From Streptomyces sp. NBC_01498 (GTDB taxonomy: Bacteria > Actinomycetota > Actinomycetes > Streptomycetales > Streptomycetaceae): a stretch of 64,000 nt of DNA. The notes beneath the pieces were generated by a model. It was not told the DNA's origin and ran no database searches. It saw only the letters and a list, made by a program, of their open reading frames with translations. The stretch covers positions 4,848,001 through 4,912,000 of the forward strand of contig NZ_CP109598.1 in NCBI RefSeq assembly GCF_036327775.1. The letters are read 5' to 3'. The position numbers were made by a program, and so were the translations under genes. Below are positions 27,268 to 34,996 of this stretch, one piece after another; positions within the stretch are counted from its first letter, which is position 1, and every line of letters begins with the position of its first letter.

Positions 27268-27450
27268 TCAGCAGGAGTGATCGAAGGTGTTGTCGATCGA
27301 CACGGCCGAGATGGCGGAGGCCGCGGAGATGCACGCCTGCGACGAGGTCACCGTGATGGTGATGATGAGGCCGGGGGCCTCCACCGCCGGAACGATCTCC
27401 TCAGCCTCGGCGTAGCTGGTGTAGCCGCCGATCAGGGACTGGGTGTTCAT
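27268..27450 (-). CDS. Class V lanthipeptide precursor peptide 2
   Basis: 60 residues from ATG 27450 with AAAGGGAG upstream. The most divergent of the three: leader MNTQSLIGGYTSYAEAEEIV, and the core begins LIITITVTSSQAC rather than ATITVTVTSSAAC. It has Leu28 and Ile29 where the others have Ala/Gly and Thr, so one potential dehydration site (Thr29) is lost. The last 22 residues, from Ala39 to Cys60, are identical to the other two. Separated from precursor 3 upstream by 119 bp containing a hairpin. Confidence 0.88.
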   Translation of the reverse strand: MNTQSLIGGYTSYAEAEEIVPAVEAPGLIITITVTSSQACISAASAISAVSIDNTFDHSC

Positions 27451-27493
27451 GGAAACTCCCTTTGAAGCGGAACGAGAACGAGCGGGTGACCCA

Positions 27494-27509
27494 TTCGGCT
27501 TTCGCCGAA
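27494..27509 (-). terminator. Hairpin with GAAA loop between precursor genes 3 and 2
   Basis: On the coding (minus) strand TTCGGC-GAAA-GCCGAA, 6-bp stem with a GNRA tetraloop, 60 bp after precursor 3 and 43 bp before precursor 2. Could be a partial terminator, an attenuator or an mRNA stabiliser. Confidence 0.45.
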
Positions 27510-27569
27510 GATTTCGCTGCCGTGTGATCACGTGGTGACGCGATCAGAGCGACCGAGCGATCAAGCGGT

Positions 27570-27752
27570 TCAGCAGGAGTGATCGAAGGTGTTGTCGATC
27601 GACACGGCCGAGATGGCGGAGGCCGCGGAGATGCACGCCTGCGACGAGGTCACCGTGACGGTGATGGTGCCGCCGGGCGCCTCCACCGCCGGAACGAGCT
27701 CCTCGGCGTCGGCGTAGCTGGCGTAGCCGCTGATCAGGGACTGGGTGTTCAT
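27570..27752 (-). CDS. Class V lanthipeptide precursor peptide 3
   Basis: 60 residues from ATG 27752 with GAGGGAG upstream. Leader MNTQSLISGYASYADAEELV then PAVEAPG; core starts GTITVTVTSSQAC and ends with the same 22-residue block as the others, terminating in Cys60. As the first of the three on the minus strand it is divergent from the M16 protease gene, 196 bp apart. The three genes are nearly identical in DNA over their 3' halves, pointing to recent tandem duplication. Confidence 0.88.
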   Translation of the reverse strand: MNTQSLISGYASYADAEELVPAVEAPGGTITVTVTSSQACISAASAISAVSIDNTFDHSC

Positions 27753-27912
27753 GGCAACTCCCTCGGTCGATAGCGAGAATGAACGGTGACCGGATCGGCA
27801 ATTGAGTGAATCGCGTTCTCCGGCTGTGCCAGCACCATTCCGCCACCGGTGCCGCGCTGGCAATGGGGTTGACCGCTTTCGGACAGTGGCCGCCTTCGGT
27901 CAACGGGCACCG

Positions 27913-27941
27913 TTGAGCCCGTAGTTGACCCCGTCTATGCT
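27913..27941 (+). promoter_or_regulatory. Promoter of the M16 protease genes, leaderless
   Basis: -35 TTGAGC (27913-27918), a 17-bp spacer and -10 TATGCT (27936-27941). The ATG at 27949 follows after 7 bases without a ribosome binding site, the same layout as the XRE promoter at 26092-26120. Confidence 0.6.
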
Positions 27942-27948
27942 CGCCCGG

Positions 27949-29277
27949 ATGACCCGAAATCTGCTGCGTCGCCTGGTATTGGACAACGGCCTGAGGGTGC
28001 TGCTCGCACCCAATCCGACCGGCGCGTCAATCGGTGTCGCCGTGCACTACGGAGTGGGTTTCCGGACGGAGCCCGAGGGGCACACGGGTCTTGCCCATCT
28101 CTTCGAACACCTCATGATCCAGGGCGGCCACGGGGGCCCACCCGGCGGATACCTGCCCCAGGTACAGCGGGCCGGCGGACTCGGGGACGCCAAGACCCGA
28201 CAGGACCTGACGGTTTATTACGCGGCCGCCCCCGCCGACGCGTTGGAAATGCTGCTCGCTCTGGAAGCCGACAGAATGCATTCCCCACGTATTTCTTCGC
28301 AGAATCTGCGCACACAGACCGCGGTGATTGACGAAGAGATACGACTCATGGTGCGGAATCGTCCGTACGGCGCATTTCCCTGGGTACTGCCGCGTGTGCT
28401 GCACAGTCGTCCCGGAAACGCCCGGGACGGATACGGCGAGACCGTCGATCTGGCGGCTCTCGACATCCCGCTCTGCGAGCGCTTTTTCATCGACCACTAC
28501 GGCCCGGGAAATGCGCTGGTGACGCTCACCGGCGCGTTCGACCCGGACGCGGCGGAGCGTCTCGTACGCCGGTACTTCGAACCCCTGCCCGGCCGCCCCG
28601 TGGTGACCGCCCCCGACGGCCCCGAACCGGAGCCCCGCCGGGAGATACGGCTGTCGGTCACCGATCCGCACGCCGGACTGCCCGCCGTGGCCGTCGGCTA
28701 CCGGATGCCCGACCCCGTGACCGAACGTGCCGACTACCTCGCGCACCTGGTCCTGGCCGCGCTGCTGGGGCAGGGGCGCCACGCGCTGCTGCGCCGGGGG
28801 CCGGCGGCGCCGACCGGGGTGGCGAGCCTGTCCGTGGGCTGCGGGCTGTTCGGGCTGCCGCTGGACACGACCGGACCCGATCTGCTGACGCTGTTCGCCG
28901 TGTACGGGGGAGCGGCGGAGAGCGGGCCGGGCGGGGCGGACGACGGCGGGCGGGTGACCGACGCGCTGGACACCGTCCTCGCGAGGCTGGCGGAGAACGA
29001 GGTCGACGCGGGGCTGCTGCGGGCCACCACCGCCCGCTGGGCGTCCGGCGCGCTGCGCGAACTGGGCGATCCGGGCACCCGCGCCCAACTCCTCGGCCTG
29101 CGCGAGATGCTCTTCGGCGAGGCCGAACTGACCGAGCGGCTCCCGGAACTGATACGGACCGGGGTGAGCGCCGAGCAGGTGAGCCGGGCCGCCGCGCGGC
29201 TCCGGGACTCCCACCGCGCGGTCGTACGGTTCGTGCCGCGCGCGACCGCGACCGCTTCCGGAAAGGCGGCGGCATGA
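27949..29277 (+). CDS. M16 metalloprotease, catalytic subunit (leader peptidase candidate)
   Basis: 442 residues from ATG 27949 (upstream in-frame TTG/ATG codons fall inside the promoter). The zinc site is complete: HLFEH at residues 50-54 (HxxEH) and Glu130, exactly 76 residues after the second His as in the M16 family. The second half lacks the usual R/Y substrate-binding motif. The following gene has the reverse combination, so the two make one heterodimer that probably removes the lanthipeptide leader or trims it. The first 190 codons have more A/T-ending codons than neighbours. Cytoplasmic, no signal peptide. Confidence 0.85.
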   Translation: MTRNLLRRLVLDNGLRVLLAPNPTGASIGVAVHYGVGFRTEPEGHTGLAHLFEHLMIQGGHGGPPGGYLPQVQRAGGLGDAKTRQDLTVYYAAAPADALEMLLALEADRMHSPRISSQNLRTQTAVIDEEIRLMVRNRPYGAFPWVLPRVLHSRPGNARDGYGETVDLAALDIPLCERFFIDHYGPGNALVTLTGAFDPDAAERLVRRYFEPLPGRPVVTAPDGPEPEPRREIRLSVTDPHAGLPAVAVGYRMPDPVTERADYLAHLVLAALLGQGRHALLRRGPAAPTGVASLSVGCGLFGLPLDTTGPDLLTLFAVYGGAAESGPGGADDGGRVTDALDTVLARLAENEVDAGLLRATTARWASGALRELGDPGTRAQLLGLREMLFGEAELTERLPELIRTGVSAEQVSRAAARLRDSHRAVVRFVPRATATASGKAAA

Positions 29278-30596
29278 ACGACGACCGGACCACGGGCACC
29301 ACGGGCGGTGCTGCGCGGCTGCCGCTGCCCGATCTCGACACCACCCTCCCCAACGGGCTGCGAGTGGTGCTCTGTTCGGCTCCCGTCGTCCCCCTGGTCG
29401 AGGTGCGGCTCAGCGTTCCGTACGCCGCCACGGGACCGGGCGAGGTGGCGCTGCGCCAACTGCTGGCCGGAGTCCTGCTGCAAGGCACCTCGCGCCGCGA
29501 CGCCGACGCCTTCGACACCGCCCTCGCCACCCACGGGGCCGCGTTCGGCGCGGGCGCCGACGCCCGCCGGTTCACCGTCACCGGGCACACCCTCGCCGAC
29601 TCCCTGCCCGCCGTGCTGGCCCTGCTCGCCGAGACCGTCCTCGGGCCCCGGCTGACGGAGGACGTCGTCGCGCCCGAACGCACCCGGCTCGCCCGCCGCA
29701 TCGAACTCTCCTCGCACCAGCCCGCGGCGATCGCCCAGCGGGCGCTGCTGCGCCGGCGGTACGGCGACGAGGTGGCCGCCCGCTGGGAGCCCGCGCCCCG
29801 GCTGGCCGCCGCCTGCACACCGGAGGACCTCGCCGAACTGCACGCCCGGCATCTGGGGGCGGCGGGCGCGGTGCTCGTCCTGGTCGGCGATCTGCGGCCC
29901 GGGGACGCGCTCGCCGCCGTCACCGACGTGTTCGGGTCCTGGCGGGCGGGGGAGGCCGGCGACGTACCCGGGCCGCCGCCGGTGTTCCTCGGCGGCCCGC
30001 CCCTGTGGGTGGACCGGCCCGGCGCCGTACAGAGCATGATCCGGCTGGCCACCCCGGCGCTGCCGCGCACCGATCCGGGCTATCCGGCCCTGCATCTGGC
30101 CCAGTTGGTCTTCGGCGGGTCCTTCGCCTCGCGGCTGGTGGCGCACCTGCGCGAGGAGAAGGGTTACGCGTACCAGCTCGGGTCCGGCATGGAGTCCGTA
30201 CCGGGCGCGTCGACCCTGATGATCGAGGCCGACACCGCCGCCGAACACACGGTGGCCGCGCTCGGGGTGATCCGGGACGAACTGGAGCGGATGGCCGCCG
30301 AACCGCCGTCCGAGCGGGAGGTGGACGAGGCCCGGAGCTTCGCCATCGGCTCGCTCGCCACGGCGATGTCCTCCCCGGCCTCCCTCGCCTCCGGTCTGTC
30401 GAACCTGCTGCACATCGGGGTCGGCGCCGACTGGCTGCACGGGTGGGGTCCGCTGCTGGACGGGGTGTCGTACGACGCGGTCGCGGAGGCCGCCCGGCGG
30501 TTCTTCCGGCCGTCGGCCTTCACCGGTGTCGTCCTCGCCGACGAATCGGCGGTCGCGCCACTGCGCCGCGAAGGATCGGCCGAGATGACCTTCTGA
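29274..30596 (+). CDS. M16 peptidase-like protein, non-catalytic subunit
   Basis: 440 residues; ATG overlaps the previous stop by 4 bp. M16 fold without the zinc motif (the HxxEH position reads within GEVALRQLLAGVLLQGTSRR), but with a clear R/Y motif, FASRLVAHLREEKGYAY, near residue 285. This is the split arrangement known from mitochondrial processing peptidase and similar bacterial pairs. Expected to bind substrate and complete the active site of the catalytic subunit. The decRiPPter-described pristinin cluster has a comparable pair, from memory. Confidence 0.85.
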   Translation: MNDDRTTGTTGGAARLPLPDLDTTLPNGLRVVLCSAPVVPLVEVRLSVPYAATGPGEVALRQLLAGVLLQGTSRRDADAFDTALATHGAAFGAGADARRFTVTGHTLADSLPAVLALLAETVLGPRLTEDVVAPERTRLARRIELSSHQPAAIAQRALLRRRYGDEVAARWEPAPRLAAACTPEDLAELHARHLGAAGAVLVLVGDLRPGDALAAVTDVFGSWRAGEAGDVPGPPPVFLGGPPLWVDRPGAVQSMIRLATPALPRTDPGYPALHLAQLVFGGSFASRLVAHLREEKGYAYQLGSGMESVPGASTLMIEADTAAEHTVAALGVIRDELERMAAEPPSEREVDEARSFAIGSLATAMSSPASLASGLSNLLHIGVGADWLHGWGPLLDGVSYDAVAEAARRFFRPSAFTGVVLADESAVAPLRREGSAEMTF

Positions 30597-30608
30597 GTCG
30601 TTCCCGAG

Positions 30609-30644
30609 GTCTCTTCCGGTGTCGCCCCCGGCGTCGGAAGAGAC
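30609..30644. terminator. Hairpin after M16 pair (first)
   Basis: GTCTCTTCCG (30609-30618) and CGGAAGAGAC (30635-30644), perfect 10-bp arms, 16-nt loop, 13 bp after the stop codon at 30596. Confidence 0.65.
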
Positions 30645-30686
30645 GCCGGAAGCGGCGCCCATGACGCACGCGTGGGTGGACGCGTG

Positions 30687-30733
30687 TGAGGGGCCGGTGT
30701 TCCAGGGAGACCCCCGGGAACACCGGCCCCTCA
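30687..30733. terminator. Strong bidirectional hairpin (second)
   Basis: Perfect 17-bp arms, TGAGGGGCCGGTGTTCC (30687-30703) and its reverse complement (30717-30733), with a 13-nt loop. It lies between the M16 genes and the converging minus-strand microprotein gene, so it can stop transcription from both sides. No long T run, as usual in Streptomyces. Confidence 0.8.
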
Positions 30734-30760
30734 GTCACTGCCGCCGGTCCGGCCGGCCGG

Positions 30761-30841
30761 TCAGCGGCGGCCCTTCTTGGTGCCCGCGACGACGGCGACG
30801 AGGAGGGCGACGGCGATGGCGATCCAGACTGCTGTGCTCAT
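30761..30841 (-). CDS. 26-residue single-span membrane microprotein
   Basis: ATG 30841, stop at 30761. The peptide begins MSTAVWIAIAVALLVAVVAG and ends TKKGRR: one hydrophobic helix of about 17 residues followed by a strongly basic tail, i.e. an N-out/C-in membrane peptide. CGGGAG lies 6 bp before the ATG. The stop is 28 bp before the strong hairpin on its strand, which gives it a proper terminator. It could be an immunity or transporter-accessory peptide for the lanthipeptide system, but this is inference from position. No homologue is recognised. Confidence 0.6.
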   Translation of the reverse strand: MSTAVWIAIAVALLVAVVAGTKKGRR

Positions 30842-31069
30842 GAGGTACTCCCGGTGAGTGAGATGAGGGTGAGATGTGGGGTCGGGTGGGGGGATCGGGC
30901 CGGGCCTACCACCCCGCGTTCTGCGCGGGGGGCGGGAGCCGGCGGACGGACGAGGTGGAGGGCGGAGGAACGGACGGGGTCGGTGCTCCGCGTACGGCGC
31001 GGGGCGGGACGGGGCGGGAGATCCGGCCGAGAGGTGCGGTACGGCGCGGAACCCCGGGCGGGGCCGGGA

Positions 31070-32362
31070 CTAGCGCAGCCGCAGGGACTCGGCCAGCGGG
31101 ACCCTGGAACCGCTGCGCAGCACGCTGTTGGCGTACATCCGCCCGGCGATCCGGGTCAGCCCCGCCAGCGCGGCCACGGCCAGCACCAGGGAGACCGCGA
31201 CCTGCCACGCCGGGGCGATGCCCAGCAGCATGCGCGCCGGCATGAGGATCGGGCTGAGCGGCGGGACGAGCGAGAGCCACTCGATGACCGGGTCGTGGGC
31301 GTTCTTGCTCAGCAGGGCGATGCCCAGCACGAACGGTGTGGTGATGAGCACCATCACCGGCTGCACCACCGCCTGGAGATCCTCCTGCCGTGAGACGCGC
31401 GCCGCCGCGGCGGCCAGCATGGCGGCGAAGAGGAAGAAGCCGAGCAGGAACCAGACGCCCATCGTCAGCAGCGTCCCGGCCACCGCCGTCGGCAGCGAGA
31501 TGGCTCCCGTGCCCTCGGCGAGCACGACCGCCGCGCCGCCGAGCAGGACGAGCTGCGTCACGCCGACCACGGCCACACCGATCAGCTTGCCCGCGAGGAG
31601 CTGCCAGGGCCGGATGCTGGAGAGCAGCAGCTCGACCACGCGGCTCGTCTTCTCCTCCACGACCCCCTGGGCCAGCATGATCCCGTAGATGATGAAGAAG
31701 AAGTACAGCAGGCCGGTGGAGGAGAGGATCAGCGCGAACTGCTCGGCCGCGCTGTTGCCGGACGGGTCCAGCGCCTTGGTCACGGTGGCCGACGACGCCA
31801 CGCGTTCACCGAACTCGACCGGGTCGACGCCCGCGCGTTCCAGCTCCAGGGTGGTGCGCTGCTCGGTCACCGCGGCGTTCACGACGGCCAGCAGGTCCTG
31901 GTCCGTCTCGCGTTCCACGGTCATCGTGAGGTCGGCCGCGCCGCCGCTCAGTACGGCGGCGACATCGCCGTCGCGCAGCAGCGTCTCGGCGCGGTCGCCG
32001 TCGACGGGGACGAACTCGATGTCGAGGTCGGGCGCGCGGTCGGCGACGGCCGTCAGTATCGGGCGCATCGCGGTGGTGTCCGCGTCGAGACCGACCTTGG
32101 TCGGCCCCTCCTTGGAGAAGAGGATGATCAGGGTGTAGACGCCGAGGGCGAGGACCAGTCCGAGCGTGCTGAGGACGAACGACTTCGTCCGCAGCCGGCT
32201 GTTGATCTCGCGCTTGGCGACCAGGCCGACCGCCCGGCGGGCCGAGAGCCCGCCGGAGGCGGGGGAGGCGCCGGGGTCCGGTGCCTGCGGGCCCGCGCCG
32301 GGGTCCGTGGCCGGGTCCGACGCCGTGACCGCGTCCGCGTCCGTCTGTGCCGCTGTGCTCAT
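31070..32362 (-). CDS. ABC-2 type transporter permease (NatB-like)
   Basis: 430 residues: an Ala/Pro-rich N-terminus, a first membrane helix (about residues 65-90, SFVLSTLGLVLALGVYTLII), a roughly 150-residue external domain, then five or six membrane helices ending in LAVAALAGLTRIAGRMY. This is the ABC-2/NatB layout. Its start overlaps the ATPase gene's stop by 4 bp. The pair probably exports the peptide, or removes it from the membrane to give self-resistance. Confidence 0.88.
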   Translation of the reverse strand: MSTAAQTDADAVTASDPATDPGAGPQAPDPGASPASGGLSARRAVGLVAKREINSRLRTKSFVLSTLGLVLALGVYTLIILFSKEGPTKVGLDADTTAMRPILTAVADRAPDLDIEFVPVDGDRAETLLRDGDVAAVLSGGAADLTMTVERETDQDLLAVVNAAVTEQRTTLELERAGVDPVEFGERVASSATVTKALDPSGNSAAEQFALILSSTGLLYFFFIIYGIMLAQGVVEEKTSRVVELLLSSIRPWQLLAGKLIGVAVVGVTQLVLLGGAAVVLAEGTGAISLPTAVAGTLLTMGVWFLLGFFLFAAMLAAAAARVSRQEDLQAVVQPVMVLITTPFVLGIALLSKNAHDPVIEWLSLVPPLSPILMPARMLLGIAPAWQVAVSLVLAVAALAGLTRIAGRMYANSVLRSGSRVPLAESLRLR

Positions 32363-33366
32363 CGTCCGCCGCCCTCGCTCTCGGTGTCCGCCCCTGCCGC
32401 GACCGCGGCCGTGACGGGAGTCCCGGCCGTGCCCGCGCTGTCTCCGTCCTCCGTGTTCCCGCTGTCGTCTCTGCTGACCAGATCGCGGTACAGCTCGGTC
32501 AGCGGCGGCCGTTCGGAGACGAAGGCGGACACCGGACCGGTGGCGAGTGCCGCGTGCAGCACCCGCTGGTCGTCGGCGCCCTTCGCCAGCCGCAGCCGGG
32601 TACGGGTGCCCTCCCGGCTCAGGACCTCCACGCCCGGCAGCCCCGCCGCCCAGTTCTCGCCCGCCCCGGGCGCGTCGACCAGCAGCCGGCGCTCGGCGCT
32701 CTCGCTCAGCTCCTGGACCGTGCCGCAGGCGATGAGCTTGCCGCCGCCGACGATGCCGACGCGGTGGCAGACCCGCTCCACCAGGGCGAGTTGGTGGCTG
32801 GAGAAGATGATGGGCACACCCTGCGCGGCCCGCTCCACGAGCACCTCGCGCATCACGTCCACCGCCACCGGGTCGAGCCCGGAGAACGGTTCGTCCAGCA
32901 CCAGTGCCTTCGGCTCGTGCACCAGGGCGGCGGCGAGCTGTACGCGCTGCTGGTTGCCGAGGCTGAGGTTCTGGACCTCCTCGGTGGCGTACGACGTGAC
33001 TTCCAGCCGCTCGATCCAGCGGTCGGCCGCCGCACGCGCGGCGGCGGCCGGCATGCCGTGCAACTCGCCCAGGTACCGCAGCTGTTCGACGACCTTCATA
33101 CGCGGATACAGTCCGCGCTCCTCGGGCATGTAGCCGAACTGCCTGCGGGCCTCGAAGTCGACGGGACGGCCCTGCCAGCGGACCTCCCCGGCATCGGGTG
33201 TGAGGACGCCGAGGATGATCCGCATCGTGGTGGTCTTGCCCGCGCCGTTGCTGCCCACGAAGCCGAACAGCTCACCGGCGCGGATGTCGAAACTCATGTC
33301 GTCGACGGCCCGGCGCTTGCCGTAGCTCTTCCGTACGCGGTCGACCTCCAGCGCTGCCGCAGTCAT
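32359..33366 (-). CDS. ABC transporter ATP-binding protein (NatA-like)
   Basis: 335 residues from ATG 33366 with GGGAGGTG upstream. Walker A GSNGAGKTTT (about residue 41), signature NLSLGNQQRVQLAAALVHEP, Walker B ALVLDEPFSGLDP, and a C-terminal roughly 100-residue domain typical of NatA/CcmA-like exporters. Partner of the permease 4 bp overlapping downstream. The perfect inverted repeat at 33385-33425 sits directly in front, so this pair may have its own regulated promoter separate from the biosynthetic genes. Confidence 0.92.
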   Translation of the reverse strand: MTAAALEVDRVRKSYGKRRAVDDMSFDIRAGELFGFVGSNGAGKTTTMRIILGVLTPDAGEVRWQGRPVDFEARRQFGYMPEERGLYPRMKVVEQLRYLGELHGMPAAAARAAADRWIERLEVTSYATEEVQNLSLGNQQRVQLAAALVHEPKALVLDEPFSGLDPVAVDVMREVLVERAAQGVPIIFSSHQLALVERVCHRVGIVGGGKLIACGTVQELSESAERRLLVDAPGAGENWAAGLPGVEVLSREGTRTRLRLAKGADDQRVLHAALATGPVSAFVSERPPLTELYRDLVSRDDSGNTEDGDSAGTAGTPVTAAVAAGADTESEGGGR

Positions 33367-33384
33367 GTGCCGCACCTCCCGACG

Positions 33385-33425
33385 GTGATGTGTTAACTCA
33401 TTGGAGTATTGCGTTAACACATCAC
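33385..33425. promoter_or_regulatory. 13-bp perfect inverted repeat, operator of the ABC pair
   Basis: Left arm GTGATGTGTTAAC (33385-33397), right arm its exact complement (33413-33425), 15-bp spacer. A second small palindrome, ACTC-ATTG-GAGT, occupies 33396-33407. The whole lies 18 bp upstream of the ATPase ATG and 12 bp after the methyltransferase stop. AT-rich arms without a GC clamp or T run suggest a protein-binding site (GntR/YtrA- or XRE-type) more than a terminator. Confidence 0.65.
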
Positions 33426-33437
33426 TCCGTCAAGCTT

Positions 33438-34307
33438 TCACGCGTCCTGACGCTCTACCACGACGATGTGCTTCTCCGTCAGCTCCGACAGCGGGCTCCG
33501 GTCCCAGCCCGCCCAGCGGCCGGTGACACGCAGTCCGGCGAGCCGGGCCATCACGTCGAACTCGGCGGGCCACGCGTACCGGCTGACCTCGGGCACCTTC
33601 CGCAGCCCGCCGGGGCCCAGGATCGTGTGGACGACGAGCGCGGACTGGAGCTGACGGTTCACCTGGATCGTGTCCAGCAGCAGCGCGTCGGCGGCCAGAT
33701 GGCCGATCTGGGTGGTCGCCTCGGAGAGCCGGTGGTAGTTCTGCGGGTTGTACGTCTCGAAGACCGCGACCCCGCCGTCGGCGAGCGCGTCGTGGATGCC
33801 GCGCAGACAGCTGATCTGCAACTCCTGCGTGGGCAGCATGAAGAACGTGTTGAGCGCGGTGAGGACGACGTCGTAGCGCTCCTCCACCACCAGGGCGCTG
33901 AAGTCGGCGACCGAGCTGGTGATCCCGCCCGTGGGGTCGTTCTCGTGCAGCTTCGCCAGCATCGCGGGGGAGGCGTCGACGCCGTGCACCCGGTAGCCGT
34001 GCGTGGCCAGCGGGATGGCCAGCCGGCCCGTACCGACGCCCAGTTCGAGCAGGGAGGCGGGGGCCGGGCGCAGCTCCTCCAGGAAGGCGATCATGGAGTC
34101 GATGGCCGGGCCCGAGGTGGGGTAGAGCGAGTCGTAGACGTCGGCGAGCGCCTCGCCGTACGCGCTGCTGCCGGGGGCGCCGGCCTGGCTCTTCGAACCT
34201 GCGGAAGCCGTGGAGCCGTCGGTGCTGTCGGTGCCGTTCGCGGTCGGTCCGGTCGGCTGCTCGGAGCGCTCGGTCCGCTCCGCCTGCTCGGGTGCCTCGG
34301 TGGTCAT
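33438..34307 (-). CDS. SAM-dependent methyltransferase of the lanthipeptide cluster
   Basis: 289 residues: a Ser/Thr/Gly-rich disordered N-terminus (about 50 residues), then a class I Rossmann methyltransferase with motif I LLELGVGTGRLAIPL, the acidic loop VHGVDASPAML, and motif IV/V regions (YDVVLTALNTFFML, ALADGGVAVFETYNP). ATGA overlap with the upstream flavoprotein gene. Methyltransferases of class V lanthipeptides add two methyls to the N-terminal amino group of the mature peptide; the same is inferred here. Confidence 0.85.
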   Translation of the reverse strand: MTTEAPEQAERTERSEQPTGPTANGTDSTDGSTASAGSKSQAGAPGSSAYGEALADVYDSLYPTSGPAIDSMIAFLEELRPAPASLLELGVGTGRLAIPLATHGYRVHGVDASPAMLAKLHENDPTGGITSSVADFSALVVEERYDVVLTALNTFFMLPTQELQISCLRGIHDALADGGVAVFETYNPQNYHRLSEATTQIGHLAADALLLDTIQVNRQLQSALVVHTILGPGGLRKVPEVSRYAWPAEFDVMARLAGLRVTGRWAGWDRSPLSELTEKHIVVVERQDA

Positions 34308-34996
34308 GATCTCTCCCTCTGCTTCCGCTGTTCCGGTGATGCCTGTTCCTGCTGCCCGCCCGGCCGCTCCTGCTCACCCGGCGTCCGCGGCGTCTCCTGC
34401 GACGCCGCCGCCAGCTCGGACCGCAGAGTGTCGGCCGCCGCCAGGACGTCGGGGAACGACGCGGGCGCCCACGCCTCACGCCGGCCACTGGTCGTGCTGC
34501 GGCCGGGATGGGGCGGGACGACGACCACGTTGCGGCGGGCGGCGAGCTTCGCGGAGTGCTCCGCGTACGCCGCGCTCTGCGCGCCGCCGGGCGGCAGCGC
34601 GGGCGCCAGCGCGATCGCGGCCTCCGTGCACTGGAGCGCCAGCATGGACGGCGAGTCGCCGAGGCCGAGCGCCAGCCGGGCCAGGTAGTTGAGCGTCGCG
34701 GGCAGGACCACCACGGCGTCCGGCCACTGGGCGAGATCCACATGGCGGGCGCGCGGCTCCGGCTCGTCGGGCCAGCGGTCCTCCAGCACGTCGCAGCCGC
34801 CGATGGCGACCAGCGCCTCGCGGGTGACGAACCGGGAAGCGGCGCCCGTCAGGACGTACCGCACCTCCACCCCCGGCTGCCCCATCTTCAGCCAGCTCGC
34901 CCAGAACGGCAGATGGGCGGCGGTCACCGACCCCGTACCGACGACCAGCAGCCGCCGTACGCCGACCTGTTCGGGCACCCCCGCCCCGGCGGTCAC
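34304..34996 (-). CDS. HFCD flavoprotein, peptidyl-cysteine decarboxylase (LxmD/EpiD-like)
   Basis: 230 residues of the homo-oligomeric flavin-containing Cys decarboxylase fold: VVGTGSVTAAHLPFWASWL at the FMN site near residue 20, RYVLTGAASRFV, and VVLPATLNYLARLALG in the place of the PASANT motif (PATLN). The last roughly 50 residues are Gln/Glu/Arg-rich tail. Such enzymes oxidatively decarboxylate a C-terminal Cys to an enethiol that cyclises to AviCys or AviMeCys; all three precursors in this cluster end in Cys. Four-bp overlaps on both sides. Confidence 0.88.
   Translation of the reverse strand: MTAGAGVPEQVGVRRLLVVGTGSVTAAHLPFWASWLKMGQPGVEVRYVLTGAASRFVTREALVAIGGCDVLEDRWPDEPEPRARHVDLAQWPDAVVVLPATLNYLARLALGLGDSPSMLALQCTEAAIALAPALPPGGAQSAAYAEHSAKLAARRNVVVVPPHPGRSTTSGRREAWAPASFPDVLAAADTLRSELAAASQETPRTPGEQERPGGQQEQASPEQRKQRERS

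Noticed and set aside
33385..33425. Reading the inverted repeat as a simple terminator
   Set aside because: Arms are AT-rich at the loop side, no T run, and it lies only 18 bp before the next gene's ATG; operator is the better reading.
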